NCBI GenBank assembly: GCA_029864565.1 | Contig: JAOTTD010000005.1 | Span: forward strand, 1-64,000 | Length of the DNA: 64,000 nt | Direction of reading: 5' to 3' | Source: Thermoplasmata archaeon | GTDB lineage: Archaea > Thermoplasmatota > Thermoplasmata > UBA10834 | Shown: piece after piece, positions 50,901 through 58,810 of the stretch | Layout: each line of letters begins with the position of its first letter | Position numbering within the stretch: position 1 is the stretch's first letter | Made by a program: the position numbers and the translations under genes | The notes under the pieces: generated by a model | What the model was told of the DNA's origin: nothing | What the model saw: only the letters and a program-made list of their open reading frames with translations | Database searches by the model: none

Positions 50901-51509
50901 CGCTTCGACGAGATAAAGAGCGAGGTCAGTCAGCTCACGAAGCAGAAGTCGAACTTGATGAGACTCGTCGATGAGCTCAACACGAAGAAGAAGATTGGAT
51001 TCCAGAAGATATTCGTCGCAATCAGCGAGAACTTCACGAAGATATTCTCAGAGCTATCCGCTGGAGGCGAGGCGGAGCTGCTGTTGGAGAATGAGGAGGA
51101 CCCACTCTCCGGAGGACTCATAATAAAGGCTCGGCCGAAGGACAAGAAGTTCGTGAGGATGGAAGCGCTCTCAGGAGGCGAGAAGAGCCTCACCGCCCTG
51201 TCTTTCATATTCGCGATACAGGCGTACGAACCATCTCCATTCTATCTGCTGGATGAGGTCGATATGTTCCTCGACGGCGTTAACGCGGAGAATGTCTCTA
51301 GGGCAGTGAAGAGGAGCTCCAGGAACGCTCAGTTCATACAGATATCTCTGAGGAAGGTCACTCTGAACGAGGCGGACCACTTGATCGGCGTCACGATGCA
51401 GAGAGAAGGCGTGACAGACATAGTAATGAAGCCGAATATTGGGGACATCCCAGACGCGCCACCAGTGACAGACACGAATATACCCGAGGGAGAGCAGGAG
51501 GTTGCTTAG
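47901..51509 (+). CDS. smc: Chromosome segregation protein SMC
   Basis: The 1202-residue protein is a full-length SMC ATPase. The Walker A GPNGAGKS is at 31-38, two long coiled-coil arms flank a hinge (about 510-680, with GNRMQSIVVDTD and GRATFLPLNKM), and the C-terminal head has the ABC signature LSGGEKSLTALSF and the Walker B YLLDEVDMFLDGVNAE. The product homodimerises and, with ScpA and ScpB, forms condensin that organises the chromosome. The C-terminal 25 residues are acidic and Pro-rich. It is followed by scpA one base after the stop. Confidence 0.96.
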   Translation: MHLKEIELENFKSFARKMKIPLLEGYTAVTGPNGAGKSNISDAILFVLGPKSSRVIRAGRLTDLIFNGGKEKKPAKECKASLFFDNSDRLIPIDTDTVKLSRVVRLSNNADGYYSYYYVNDKKSSLGEFDNLLANARISADGYNFVQQGDITRIVEMTNLERRRILDDIAGITKFDEDIQAADKERGVADQNIERLSIIVDELKKQMKQLENDREGALKYKDLHDRLTTAKASLAVKNLEAVEREMNSYKEQTTAYTEETSKAEQKKEELLTNLDNITQELTDIENEITERGGDEAREVKEKIDHLRIEIARAKDACANSEDMVVSLKEVRKAHIEDLKAVNEDLESLETKLVPLKEEYGQKSRLLEGNRKELEGHQDVISKSDTELNALQKEVLELAVDISRKEEKIHALKLEHDRINERLSRFRIDITNAEETRKTYEFELKDAEWSIKELGSETKTSAMSLKKIQEEYYHSRNREKKLIKDAQDLENAVKSLTREYNRLKAEAEAADMVKKGFSSATMSLLEARDKGQIKGIHGTVAELADVQEEYETALNVAAGNRMQSIVVDTDQVAASCIDFLKKNKLGRATFLPLNKMLDGRPRGKAIMAAKSSLGFAIDLIRFDEKYRAAFWFVFGDTVVVKNLTEARKLMGGVRLVTVDGELAEASGAMVGGTLDSRLLKFGAPSESRIEKKAIELRNATDESEKVQTELSELRITISELEDKVRDSTAKDSGESVRKGSLEAKKKEFKQRLDSLDKELETKNKELSECLDLIEKTKLDIQRLQEDVEGTRKTKAKKDEKLLEATPSELSQRLKQLEKDILGLSNETANLNSDVQTIGKQIELVGARKKEIEDAISNVDEKVKEQKARGKESGENQGKLDTELKALLNMERSMGDKLNTLRNKRDSLYRKKMEAEAAIEKIATKIQTNGDFVLSLQTKLTEAQAKLKEAEAGVAQYSSVELPETLPSADELRRSVSECEKYMTTLGAVNLKAIDEYEERKARFDEIKSEVSQLTKQKSNLMRLVDELNTKKKIGFQKIFVAISENFTKIFSELSAGGEAELLLENEEDPLSGGLIIKARPKDKKFVRMEALSGGEKSLTALSFIFAIQAYEPSPFYLLDEVDMFLDGVNAENVSRAVKRSSRNAQFIQISLRKVTLNEADHLIGVTMQREGVTDIVMKPNIGDIPDAPPVTDTNIPEGEQEVA

Positions 51510-51510
51510 G

Positions 51511-52437
51511 ATGATGACCATGGAAACGGACTTCGGCAACGTAATCAACCACCTCATGTTCCAGAAGGCCATTATCGACGATGACGAAGATCTTCAGAGC
51601 AAGATAGGCAGATATGTCCGGATCGCTGAGGAGATGCAGAGAGGCACCCTAGTACCATCAGATGATCCCTTCGAGAGGTGCGTAGCACAGGTGTTCGAGC
51701 TTGTCGTCCAGCAGCAATTTAACCCATGGGACATCAATCTGATCGAGTTCTCGAAGACATACCTGGCAAAAGTCCGCAAGGCCTCGGAAGTGAACCTTAT
51801 CGTTGCTGGCAAGATAATCTACATGGCATGGGAGATTCTTCGACTTCAGAGCGATGTGGCTGTCAGCAGAGCAGACAGGCCAGAGACATGCGAATTGATG
51901 TTTGACGGCTTTGACCCTTCGGGATTCGATATGTTCGTCGACCCATTCGAGCTTGGAGAGGGCGAGGCGCTCCTTTACACGGAGGAGATGCCCATCAAGG
52001 AGCGGATTCGGCGCAAGTCCGAGCGCTCCGTAACTCTCGTAGACCTGCTAGACGCGTTCGAGGAGGCGAAGAAGGAGTCCGACATAAGGCAGGAACTCGC
52101 GAAATTCATGCGCAAGTACCGCCGGCCTGACTTCGACGATAAGTCTCACAAGGAAAACCTCGAAGATGACATCGCAGAGGTTTGGGAAAGGATCCAAAAG
52201 TTCGGCAGCGGACCGATACCGATAGTGGACCTCAGCCACATGGGCAAGGAGGACAGGGTCACGGTATTAGTCTCGATGCTGTTCCTGGCCAAGATGGGCA
52301 AGATACATATTTGGCAGGAGAAACCGCCCTTCGGAGAGATCTTCCTAGAAGTCAAGGTCCCGTGGGACATAGCTCAGCTCGAGGATACGGCGACCACAGA
52401 GGGCATCGAGTTTGCGAAGGTAGCGGTGGTCAAGTGA
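51511..52437 (+). CDS. scpA: Condensin kleisin subunit ScpA
   Basis: ScpA is the kleisin that bridges the SMC heads. The 308-residue protein has the N-terminal helical segment with FNPWDINLIEFSKTYL (a conserved ScpA motif), an acidic middle, and a C-terminal winged helix ending in GKIHIWQEKPPFGEIFL. It is somewhat longer than typical bacterial ScpA because of the acidic middle. The ATG at 51511 follows the smc stop; the end overlaps scpB (GTGA). Confidence 0.92.
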   Translation: MMTMETDFGNVINHLMFQKAIIDDDEDLQSKIGRYVRIAEEMQRGTLVPSDDPFERCVAQVFELVVQQQFNPWDINLIEFSKTYLAKVRKASEVNLIVAGKIIYMAWEILRLQSDVAVSRADRPETCELMFDGFDPSGFDMFVDPFELGEGEALLYTEEMPIKERIRRKSERSVTLVDLLDAFEEAKKESDIRQELAKFMRKYRRPDFDDKSHKENLEDDIAEVWERIQKFGSGPIPIVDLSHMGKEDRVTVLVSMLFLAKMGKIHIWQEKPPFGEIFLEVKVPWDIAQLEDTATTEGIEFAKVAVVK

Positions 52438-52952
52438 AGAGCGAGAGGATGGTCGAGGCCGCTCTTTTCTCAGCGGCGAAGCCGGTGACGGTAGCGGACC
52501 TCAAAGACGCCTCAGGTTTGGATGCAAGAACAATACGTTCTGCTTTGAAGAATCTGATGGACGAGTACAACGATTCAGACAGAGCCATCGAAATCGCAAA
52601 GATGGGACCGAGGTACGCCATGCAGGTCAAGAAGGATTACGCCTCACCGGCGGCGAAGCTGGCCGAGCTGAAGATACCGAAGGACGTCCTGAAGACAGCC
52701 TCCCTAATTGCGTATTATCAGCCGGTTCTTCAGAGTAAGCTCTCTGACCTCCTTGGAAGCAAGGTTTACGCCCATGTGCGGACGCTTGAAGATCTCGGCC
52801 TCATCAGACGGAAACCCAGAATGAACAGCGTGGAGCTGAGCACGACCAAGAAATTCATCGAGACTTTCGGCATCGACGCGCGTTCGCGAGGCGAGGTCAA
52901 GGCGTGGATCGAGGGGGAGCTCTCGAAGAAGAAAGGGGCGAGCTCCAAGTAG
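52434..52952 (+). CDS. scpB: Condensin subunit ScpB
   Basis: The 172-residue protein has the two winged-helix domains of ScpB: MVEAALFSAAKPVTVADLKDAS at the start and ASLIAYYQPVLQSKLSDLLG with VYAHVRTLEDLGLIRRK in the second domain. It dimerises and binds ScpA. The start is a GTG overlapping the scpA stop, so smc, scpA and scpB form one coupled operon. Confidence 0.93.
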   Translation: MKSERMVEAALFSAAKPVTVADLKDASGLDARTIRSALKNLMDEYNDSDRAIEIAKMGPRYAMQVKKDYASPAAKLAELKIPKDVLKTASLIAYYQPVLQSKLSDLLGSKVYAHVRTLEDLGLIRRKPRMNSVELSTTKKFIETFGIDARSRGEVKAWIEGELSKKKGASSK

Positions 52953-53028
52953 ACGGTGACTCGACGGAGCGGAAGTCCAGTGAAGAAAAGCTTTAAGTCA
53001 ACACTCAGCATTGACGAGTCGTGATAGA

Positions 53029-53244
53029 ATGGTTATGCCTCTGAGTTTGCTCGAAAAGTCCATGAACAAAAAGGTCTCGTTGCTCCTTAAGGACAGCAGG
53101 CTGCTTGAGGGGACCCTGACGGGTTTCGACGATTATCTGAACATGGTTCTCGAGGACACGGAGGAGACGAACGGCGACCAGGTCAAACGGCTTGGGACTG
53201 TCATCCTTCGTGGCAATAATGTCGTAAGTATCTCTCCCAAGTGA
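53029..53244 (+). CDS. Lsm/Sm-like archaeal protein
   Basis: The 71-residue protein has the Sm1 motif KVSLLLKDSRLLEGTLTGFDDYLNMVLEDTEE, here split into the strand pattern with GFDDYLNMVL, and the Sm2 motif LGTVILRGNNVVSI. Archaeal Sm proteins form heptameric rings that bind U-rich RNA. A TATA box (GCTTTAAGT, about 52990-52998) is near the start. It lies after scpB but has its own promoter. Confidence 0.92.
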   Translation: MVMPLSLLEKSMNKKVSLLLKDSRLLEGTLTGFDDYLNMVLEDTEETNGDQVKRLGTVILRGNNVVSISPK

Positions 53245-53316
53245 GAAGCGACGACACCCTCTGGTAACGCACCAGAATCAGATGCTTTTTATGGCACCAG
53301 TCGTATCAGGCCACTA

Positions 53317-54294
53317 ATGAAGGCAGTTCTTCTTGTAGGAGGCAAAGGCACACGACTTCGGCCGCTTACCTACAGGATACCCAAGCCCCTCATACCTGTC
53401 ATGGGAAAGCCACTCATGATGCATGTTATCGACTCCCTTCCAGCTGAGGTTGATGAGACGATAATCCCCGTCGGCTACATGAGGGAGACGATGGAGGCAT
53501 ATCTCAAGGAGCATCCCCCCTCAAGGAAGATCACGATAGTCGAGGAGAAGGAGCCAATGGGCACGGGGGGAGCAGTCAAGAACGTCGAGGACTACATAGA
53601 CGGCGACTTCCTCGTAATCAACGGCGACAGCATATCGTCCCTCGACATGCGCAGATTCATCGAGTATCACAGGAGCAAGAAAGCTTTCGCGACCATTTCA
53701 CTATGGGAGGTCGAAGACCCCACCCCGTTCGGAGTCGTCGACATGGACGTTAACGGGAAGATACACCGATTCCAGGAGAAGCCGACCCGTCAGGAGGCGT
53801 TCTCCCTCCTCATCAACGCGGGGGCATATGCTCTCAGCTACGAGACGCTTGATCACATTGATGAAGGGTTCGTGTCTATGGAACGGCAGGTGTTCCCGCG
53901 GATACTTGATCGAGGAATGTACGGAATGAGATTCGAAGGATACTGGGTGGATTGCGGCACGAGAGAGAATCTCCTTGACGCCTATAGGACTCTGATGAAG
54001 GCAAACGCGCGCGGTGGAGAGGGACCCGATGATGGGCGAGTCATCGCAGACAGAGCGGCAGTCGAGAGAGGGGCGAGCGTCGAGGGTTCTTCCATTGGGC
54101 CGTTCACATATATATCAAGAGGCACCGTGGTGGAGCCGGGTTCACATATCACAGGAAGCGTACTGTTTGAGGATGTCCGCATCGGCCCGAACTGTCGCAT
54201 CATAGATTCAATTGTGGACCAGGGCGTTGTTGTCCCAGGCGGCAGCGTGATCGAATCACAGATTCTTGGCGCGGTAGAACAAGCTGTAGAGTGA
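53317..54294 (+). CDS. Sugar-1-phosphate nucleotidyltransferase with beta-helix tail
   Basis: The 325-residue protein has the nucleotidyltransferase start AVLLVGGKGTRLRPLTYRIPKPLIPV, the metal site VINGDSISS, and a C-terminal left-handed beta-helix (about 245-325). This is the layout of archaeal mannose-1-phosphate guanylyltransferases and of glucose/GlcNAc-1-phosphate nucleotidyltransferases; specificity is not clear. It could supply GDP-mannose or UDP-GlcNAc to the glycan locus, the latter with GlmM at 56134. A TATA-like CTTTTTATG (53285-53293) is about 28 nt upstream of the ATG, indicating a leaderless mRNA. Confidence 0.85.
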   Translation: MKAVLLVGGKGTRLRPLTYRIPKPLIPVMGKPLMMHVIDSLPAEVDETIIPVGYMRETMEAYLKEHPPSRKITIVEEKEPMGTGGAVKNVEDYIDGDFLVINGDSISSLDMRRFIEYHRSKKAFATISLWEVEDPTPFGVVDMDVNGKIHRFQEKPTRQEAFSLLINAGAYALSYETLDHIDEGFVSMERQVFPRILDRGMYGMRFEGYWVDCGTRENLLDAYRTLMKANARGGEGPDDGRVIADRAAVERGASVEGSSIGPFTYISRGTVVEPGSHITGSVLFEDVRIGPNCRIIDSIVDQGVVVPGGSVIESQILGAVEQAVE

Positions 54295-54313
54295 GCCGAG
54301 CCACAACGGCCGC

Positions 54314-55330
54314 TCATCCCAGCCAAAGAACACCAAGGAATAGGAGACCCGATATCGTCGCTGCTGCGGGAATTGTTACGATCCAGGCGATGACAATCCG
54401 TCTCCCCAGCCCCCATCTCACGGCCGAGAGTCTCTTCGTCGCGCCCACGCCCATTATGGACCCAGATATTGTGTGGGTGGTGCTCACAGGGATGCCGAAG
54501 ATTGCCGTGAACAATAGCACCATCGCGCCACCAGTCTCAGCACAGAATCCTTGATAGGGATCAAGCTTGGTTATCCTAGAGGCCATCGTCTTCACTATTC
54601 TCCATCCGCCGAAGAACGTGCCTATCGCGATAGCAAGGCCGCAGGACAGCCTCACCCAATTGTCAACATGGAACTCGTCTGTCTGAGTTCCCCCCGCCGC
54701 GATCAGAAGGACGAGCGCAATGATGCCCATTCCTTTCTGAGCGTCGTTCGCCCCATGTGTGATCGCGAAGAACGCCGATGAGCTGAGCTGAAGGTGCCTG
54801 AACCACTTGTTCACAGTGGTCTTCGCCATCTTACGAGCAATCCACATGACCAGAACGATCAAGGCGAACGCCGCGGCAAACCCCGTCATCGGCGAAATCA
54901 CTATGAAGGCCACTGTCTTCAGCGTGCCTGACCATACGATGGCGTCGGTGAATGCCACTGCACCCCCCGCGCCAATTAGTCCGCCAATCAACGCATGGCT
55001 GCTCGACGTGGGGATGCCGAACCACCAAGTGATAAGATCCCATGCTATTGCGCCCACGACAGCGCAGAATACCAGGGTCAGGCCGTACTCCCATACAAGC
55101 TCAACGTCGATTATCCCTTTGCCGATAGTCTTCGCGACCTCGGTCGAGATGAATATTCCAATGAAGTTGAAAGCCGCGGCCCAAACAACCGCCTTCACGG
55201 GCGACAGCACCTTTGTGGCCACGATTGTCGCGATTGCATTCGCTGAGTCGTGGAATCCGTTAACGAATTCAAATGCCAGTACCAGTCCAATTGTAGCAGC
55301 AGCGAGCAGGGAAAGGCCAAACAACTCCAT
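54314..55330 (-). CDS. PiT-family phosphate transporter
   Basis: The 338-residue membrane protein has about ten helices and the duplicated PiT signature: FEFVNGFHDSANAIATIV near 20-37 and THGANDAQKGMGII in the second half. It is a low-affinity inorganic phosphate transporter driven by cations. Its gene follows the DUF47 gene directly, a common pairing. ATG 55330 has an AGGTG site in the end of the DUF47 gene; a GTG three codons earlier is the alternative. Confidence 0.93.
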   Translation of the reverse strand: MELFGLSLLAAATIGLVLAFEFVNGFHDSANAIATIVATKVLSPVKAVVWAAAFNFIGIFISTEVAKTIGKGIIDVELVWEYGLTLVFCAVVGAIAWDLITWWFGIPTSSSHALIGGLIGAGGAVAFTDAIVWSGTLKTVAFIVISPMTGFAAAFALIVLVMWIARKMAKTTVNKWFRHLQLSSSAFFAITHGANDAQKGMGIIALVLLIAAGGTQTDEFHVDNWVRLSCGLAIAIGTFFGGWRIVKTMASRITKLDPYQGFCAETGGAMVLLFTAIFGIPVSTTHTISGSIMGVGATKRLSAVRWGLGRRIVIAWIVTIPAAATISGLLFLGVLWLG

Positions 55331-55339
55331 CGGACGCAC

Positions 55340-55969
55340 CTATGAATTCTTCGCGAATATGTCCTTTATCACATCTGCCGCGTCCTCGCACTTGTCGGTC
55401 GCCATCTCGAGATGCTCATAAATCTCCTTGAGCTTGATTATGTCAAGGACATCGTTCGTCTTGAACAGGTCCGCAACCGCCTGATGCGTTATATCGTCGC
55501 CAACATTCTCAAGACGATTAATCTCAATGCAGTGTTTGGTGATCTCGTTCTTCTTCTTGAAGTTCTTCAAGTCCTTGACAACATGATTCACTTCCTTTGC
55601 GGAATCGACGAGCACCTCAACCAGCTTTATCATGTCCGGAGGGATCCGCTTGATCTCGTAGGACCACATGCGATGCGCAGCGGACTCCATGTAATCGAGA
55701 ACATCGTCCAACCTCGATGCAAGCTTTGACATGTCGTCGTGGTCTATCGGCGTTACGAAAGTCCTATTGAGCGCCTCGGAAAGCTCGTGGACGATACTGT
55801 CTCCCCTGTGCTCGATGTCCTTCATCGCGTCCCGCCTCTCAGCGACATTGTCGAAGTTCTTCACCATATCCAATAGGGTCTCTGCCCCCTCCAACACGAT
55901 GTCGGCCTGCTGATCGAGCATGCTAAAGAAATGCTTCTCTTGCGGAATGATCCATTCCTTGAAGCCCAT
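55340..55969 (-). CDS. DUF47/PhoU-like phosphate transport regulator
   Basis: The 209-residue all-helical protein belongs to DUF47, related to PhoU. Its two repeats include the acidic metal-binding segments MKDIEHRGDSIVHEL and NRLENVGDDITHQAV. DUF47 proteins are encoded with PiT transporters and are thought to regulate them. It is the first gene of the two-gene operon; no membrane segment is present. Confidence 0.92.
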   Translation of the reverse strand: MGFKEWIIPQEKHFFSMLDQQADIVLEGAETLLDMVKNFDNVAERRDAMKDIEHRGDSIVHELSEALNRTFVTPIDHDDMSKLASRLDDVLDYMESAAHRMWSYEIKRIPPDMIKLVEVLVDSAKEVNHVVKDLKNFKKKNEITKHCIEINRLENVGDDITHQAVADLFKTNDVLDIIKLKEIYEHLEMATDKCEDAADVIKDIFAKNS

Positions 55970-56093
55970 ATGGTATCCCTCCCCCTTCCTTAAATCGGCG
56001 AACGCTTCACGGTCTATTAACCCTTGCGGAGACGGCTCTTGAAGCGCCCGCTAACAGAGCTCAGCGCCTATGCCTCGAGGCTATGAGCGCAAG

Positions 56094-56123
56094 GCTTTAT
56101 TGCCCAATCGGATATGTCCGATT
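56094..56123 (+). promoter_or_regulatory. glmM promoter with palindromic operator candidate
   Basis: A TATA-like GCTTTATTGCC lies at 56094-56104. AATCGGA-TATG-TCCGATT (56106-56123) is a perfect 7-bp inverted repeat between the TATA box and the predicted start near 56125, exactly where a repressor would block polymerase. Translation begins at 56134. Confidence 0.5.
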
Positions 56124-56133
56124 TAGAGATATC

Positions 56134-57507
56134 ATGACCGGTCAAGACGTCGTTCCTCGGCTCTTCGGCACCAACGGAGTTAGAGGAGTCGTGAATACAG
56201 AGGCCATGGACTGCAGGTTCGCCATGCGGTTGGGCATGGCTATTGGGACATTCATGAACGGGGCGGTTATCATAGGTTCAGACGCTCGCACGTCCAGCGA
56301 GATGCTCAAATCTGCATGTGCAGCAGGGATGATGGCTACGGGTTGCGATGTCCACGACTGCGGCATAGTCCCGACTCCTACCGTGCAGTACGCCGTCAAG
56401 ACTGACGGCGACGTATCGGGTGGAGTCGTCATCACCGCATCTCACAATCCACCAGAGTTCAACGGAGTCAAATGCATTGATCGAGACGGCACTGAAATGG
56501 CACGCACCAACGAGGAGAGGGTCGAAGAAGGATTCCGCAAGCAAGCGTTCCGAATTCAGCCCTGGGACCGGGTCGGGCATTCAGTGTCTCGAATCGATGC
56601 AATTGCAGACTATGTTGAAGCGATACTGGCACTCATCGATAGGAAGACAATCCAGGCTTCCGACTTGAGGGTCGCGTTAGATTGCAGCAACGGGGCCGGA
56701 GCCAATGTGACCCCGGGCTTGCTAGAGCGACTAGGGGTCAAGTGCGTTACACTGAACGCGGATTTGAACGGAGCGTTTCCGGGTCACAACAGTGAGCCAA
56801 CTCCCGACAACGCCAGAGATTTGGTAGAGCTTGTCAAGGAAGGAGATTTTGACCTCGGGATCATCCATGACGGAGACGCAGATCGGACAATATTCGTGGA
56901 TGACAAGGGATCGTATATGTACGGGGACCGAAGCCTCGCCGTTGCCGCTCATTACGCGTGTCTGGATAACGGTGGCGGGCTCGTTGTAACAACAGTTGGG
57001 TCATCCAGATGCGTTGAGGACGCAGTCGCCGCGGCAGGCGGGAAAGTCATGTACACTCGAGTCGGCTCTCCAGTCGTCGCAAGAGCCATGATGGAACACA
57101 ACGCGATTTTCGGCGGCGAAGAGAATGGTGGGTTGATCTTTCCCGAGTTGCAGTACTGCAGGGACGGGGCGATGGCTGCGGCAAGAATCATCGAAATCGT
57201 GGCCAAACACGGCGCGATGTCCGAGATCCAGTCCAAGATTCCTGCATATTTCCAGTTCAAAACCAAAACGGAATGTTCGAACGATATGAAGGATATTGTC
57301 ATGAGGGAGCTCGTTGCCAACGCGCATGGTGAGAGAATGGACCTGACGGACGGCGTGAAGATCTACTTCGAGGACGGTTGGGTGTTAGTAAGGCCATCTG
57401 GAACTGAGCCCATCGTACGCATCTTCTCTGAGGCGAGTTCATCGGATCGAGCGACTGCAATTGCCCAACGATTCAGAGACCAGGTCACCCAGATCGCGAG
57501 AGGATGA
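56134..57507 (+). CDS. glmM: Phosphoglucosamine mutase or related phosphohexomutase
   Basis: The 457-residue alpha-D-phosphohexomutase has the phosphoserine S103 in TASHNPPEFNG, the metal loop DGDADRTIF near 241-249, the sugar loop GEENGGLIF and the phosphate loop RPSGTEPIVRIF. The family start RLFGTNGVRG fits archaeal phosphoglucosamine mutases. GlmM makes glucosamine-1-phosphate for UDP-GlcNAc, which would feed the glycan genes; phosphomannomutase activity is possible. The ATG at 56134 fits the promoter; the frame is open upstream through the promoter and is not used. Confidence 0.88.
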   Translation: MTGQDVVPRLFGTNGVRGVVNTEAMDCRFAMRLGMAIGTFMNGAVIIGSDARTSSEMLKSACAAGMMATGCDVHDCGIVPTPTVQYAVKTDGDVSGGVVITASHNPPEFNGVKCIDRDGTEMARTNEERVEEGFRKQAFRIQPWDRVGHSVSRIDAIADYVEAILALIDRKTIQASDLRVALDCSNGAGANVTPGLLERLGVKCVTLNADLNGAFPGHNSEPTPDNARDLVELVKEGDFDLGIIHDGDADRTIFVDDKGSYMYGDRSLAVAAHYACLDNGGGLVVTTVGSSRCVEDAVAAAGGKVMYTRVGSPVVARAMMEHNAIFGGEENGGLIFPELQYCRDGAMAAARIIEIVAKHGAMSEIQSKIPAYFQFKTKTECSNDMKDIVMRELVANAHGERMDLTDGVKIYFEDGWVLVRPSGTEPIVRIFSEASSSDRATAIAQRFRDQVTQIARG

Positions 57508-57515
57508 ATGGCATA

Positions 57516-58376
57516 TCACTCATGTTTCATCGACTTCCACTTGACCGCCACGACTTCACGGATGAACCTTGCGGCCAGCATGGACGTGTTGCCATTGTCG
57601 CACGGAGGACAAACCTCGGCGACGTCGAATCCGACTAAACGATCCCCGAGCCTATTGATGATGTACTTGACATCGAATGTGGTCAATCCGAAAGGCTCTG
57701 GCGTCCCCGTTCCCGGAGCATAAGCAGGGTCGATCCCGTCGATGTCGAGAGAGAGGTATACGGAGCGCTCCCCCAGATTAGACAGCATCTCTTCGAATAC
57801 CAGCTCGCACCCGCGCTCGTGGATTGTGAGAGAGTCGGCGAACAAAGCCTCTTCGGGGCGTTCGTCGACAGACATCGACCGCACGCCGAATGCGAAGACA
57901 TTCCCCTTCCCGACGACGTCTTCGATGCGCTTGTGCGTGCATGCGTGGCTGTTCTTGAGTCCCTGATACTCGTCGTTGAAGTCGAGATGGGCGTCAATTA
58001 TCACGGCGGAAATTCCGTCTCCGAAAGCCTTTACAATGGGCGGAGTGATCGAATGCTCCCCCCCCATAGCGATGGGAAACTTTCCGGAAGACACGATACG
58101 CTTCGCCTCGTTCTCTATCGATACCACCATTTCGTCCACTGATCCCTCTTCATGAAGGTCTCCCATGTCGTGAAAAGGGACATCCCTGAGGTCGATGCAA
58201 TGCTCGAAAAGGTCGGGTTCAAAGTTGAGGGACGCTTCTCGGATGGCCGTTGGGGCAAATTTTGTGCCACTCCTGAACGTGGTCGTCTTGTCGAAAGGGA
58301 TTCCGAAGACGACAAAACTGGCATCTTCGAATCCGGAGCGCGCATCCGCGAAACTGAGCATGCCCCGGGTCGGCAT
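57516..58376 (-). CDS. speB: Agmatinase (ureohydrolase)
   Basis: The 286-residue protein is of the arginase/agmatinase family, with all manganese ligands: H108 (GGEHS), D128, H130 and D132 (DAHLDFNDE), and the aspartates of SLDIDGIDPAYAPG. Agmatinase turns agmatine into putrescine and urea. The gene starts 3 nt after the aIF5A stop, an arrangement I know from other euryarchaea; polyamines are needed to make hypusine on aIF5A. It is the last gene of mtnA-nop5-aIF5A-speB and converges with glmM. Confidence 0.92.
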   Translation of the reverse strand: MPTRGMLSFADARSGFEDASFVVFGIPFDKTTTFRSGTKFAPTAIREASLNFEPDLFEHCIDLRDVPFHDMGDLHEEGSVDEMVVSIENEAKRIVSSGKFPIAMGGEHSITPPIVKAFGDGISAVIIDAHLDFNDEYQGLKNSHACTHKRIEDVVGKGNVFAFGVRSMSVDERPEEALFADSLTIHERGCELVFEEMLSNLGERSVYLSLDIDGIDPAYAPGTGTPEPFGLTTFDVKYIINRLGDRLVGFDVAEVCPPCDNGNTSMLAARFIREVVAVKWKSMKHE

Positions 58377-58379
58377 AGA

Positions 58380-58766
58380 TTACACCCGGGTTATCTTCTT
58401 CCTGCCCATGGCGATAAGATACTGGATGTTTTCTCCAGGGGTTAGTGAGTCCTTTAAATCCTCGGGTATGGGCACCTGGAATATGTCGTACGTGTCGAGA
58501 TCCATAAGCTGAACCTCAGCTCCAACGATCGTGACAATCTGAGCCTGTCTCTTGTCGATTAAGGGCACCTGGACTTTGTGTTTGACAGGATAGACAACCG
58601 AACGCTTGCTTCCGTCGAATATCCCAACGGCCTCGATTCTGGCCTTGGCCTCCCCGTGCTTCCCGGGCTTGGATGTCGAAATGCTAGTGATCTTGCATGG
58701 CTCGTCATCGATGTTGATGTAGCGTCCTTCCTTCAGAGTCCTGACTTCAGCTTGCTCCCATGCCAT
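58380..58766 (-). CDS. eif5a: Translation factor aIF5A
   Basis: aIF5A helps ribosomes make difficult peptide bonds and carries hypusine. The modified lysine is K36 in KPGKHGEAK. The 128-residue protein has the N-terminal SH3-like domain and C-terminal OB domain (AQIVTIVGAEVQLMDLDTYD). It is followed directly by agmatinase and preceded by nop5 with a 44-nt gap. Confidence 0.96.
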   Translation of the reverse strand: MAWEQAEVRTLKEGRYINIDDEPCKITSISTSKPGKHGEAKARIEAVGIFDGSKRSVVYPVKHKVQVPLIDKRQAQIVTIVGAEVQLMDLDTYDIFQVPIPEDLKDSLTPGENIQYLIAMGRKKITRV

Positions 58767-58810
58767 AAGTGTTACTCCCGCTGACCGTAACCGAGGGGAA
58801 TTAGAAATAG

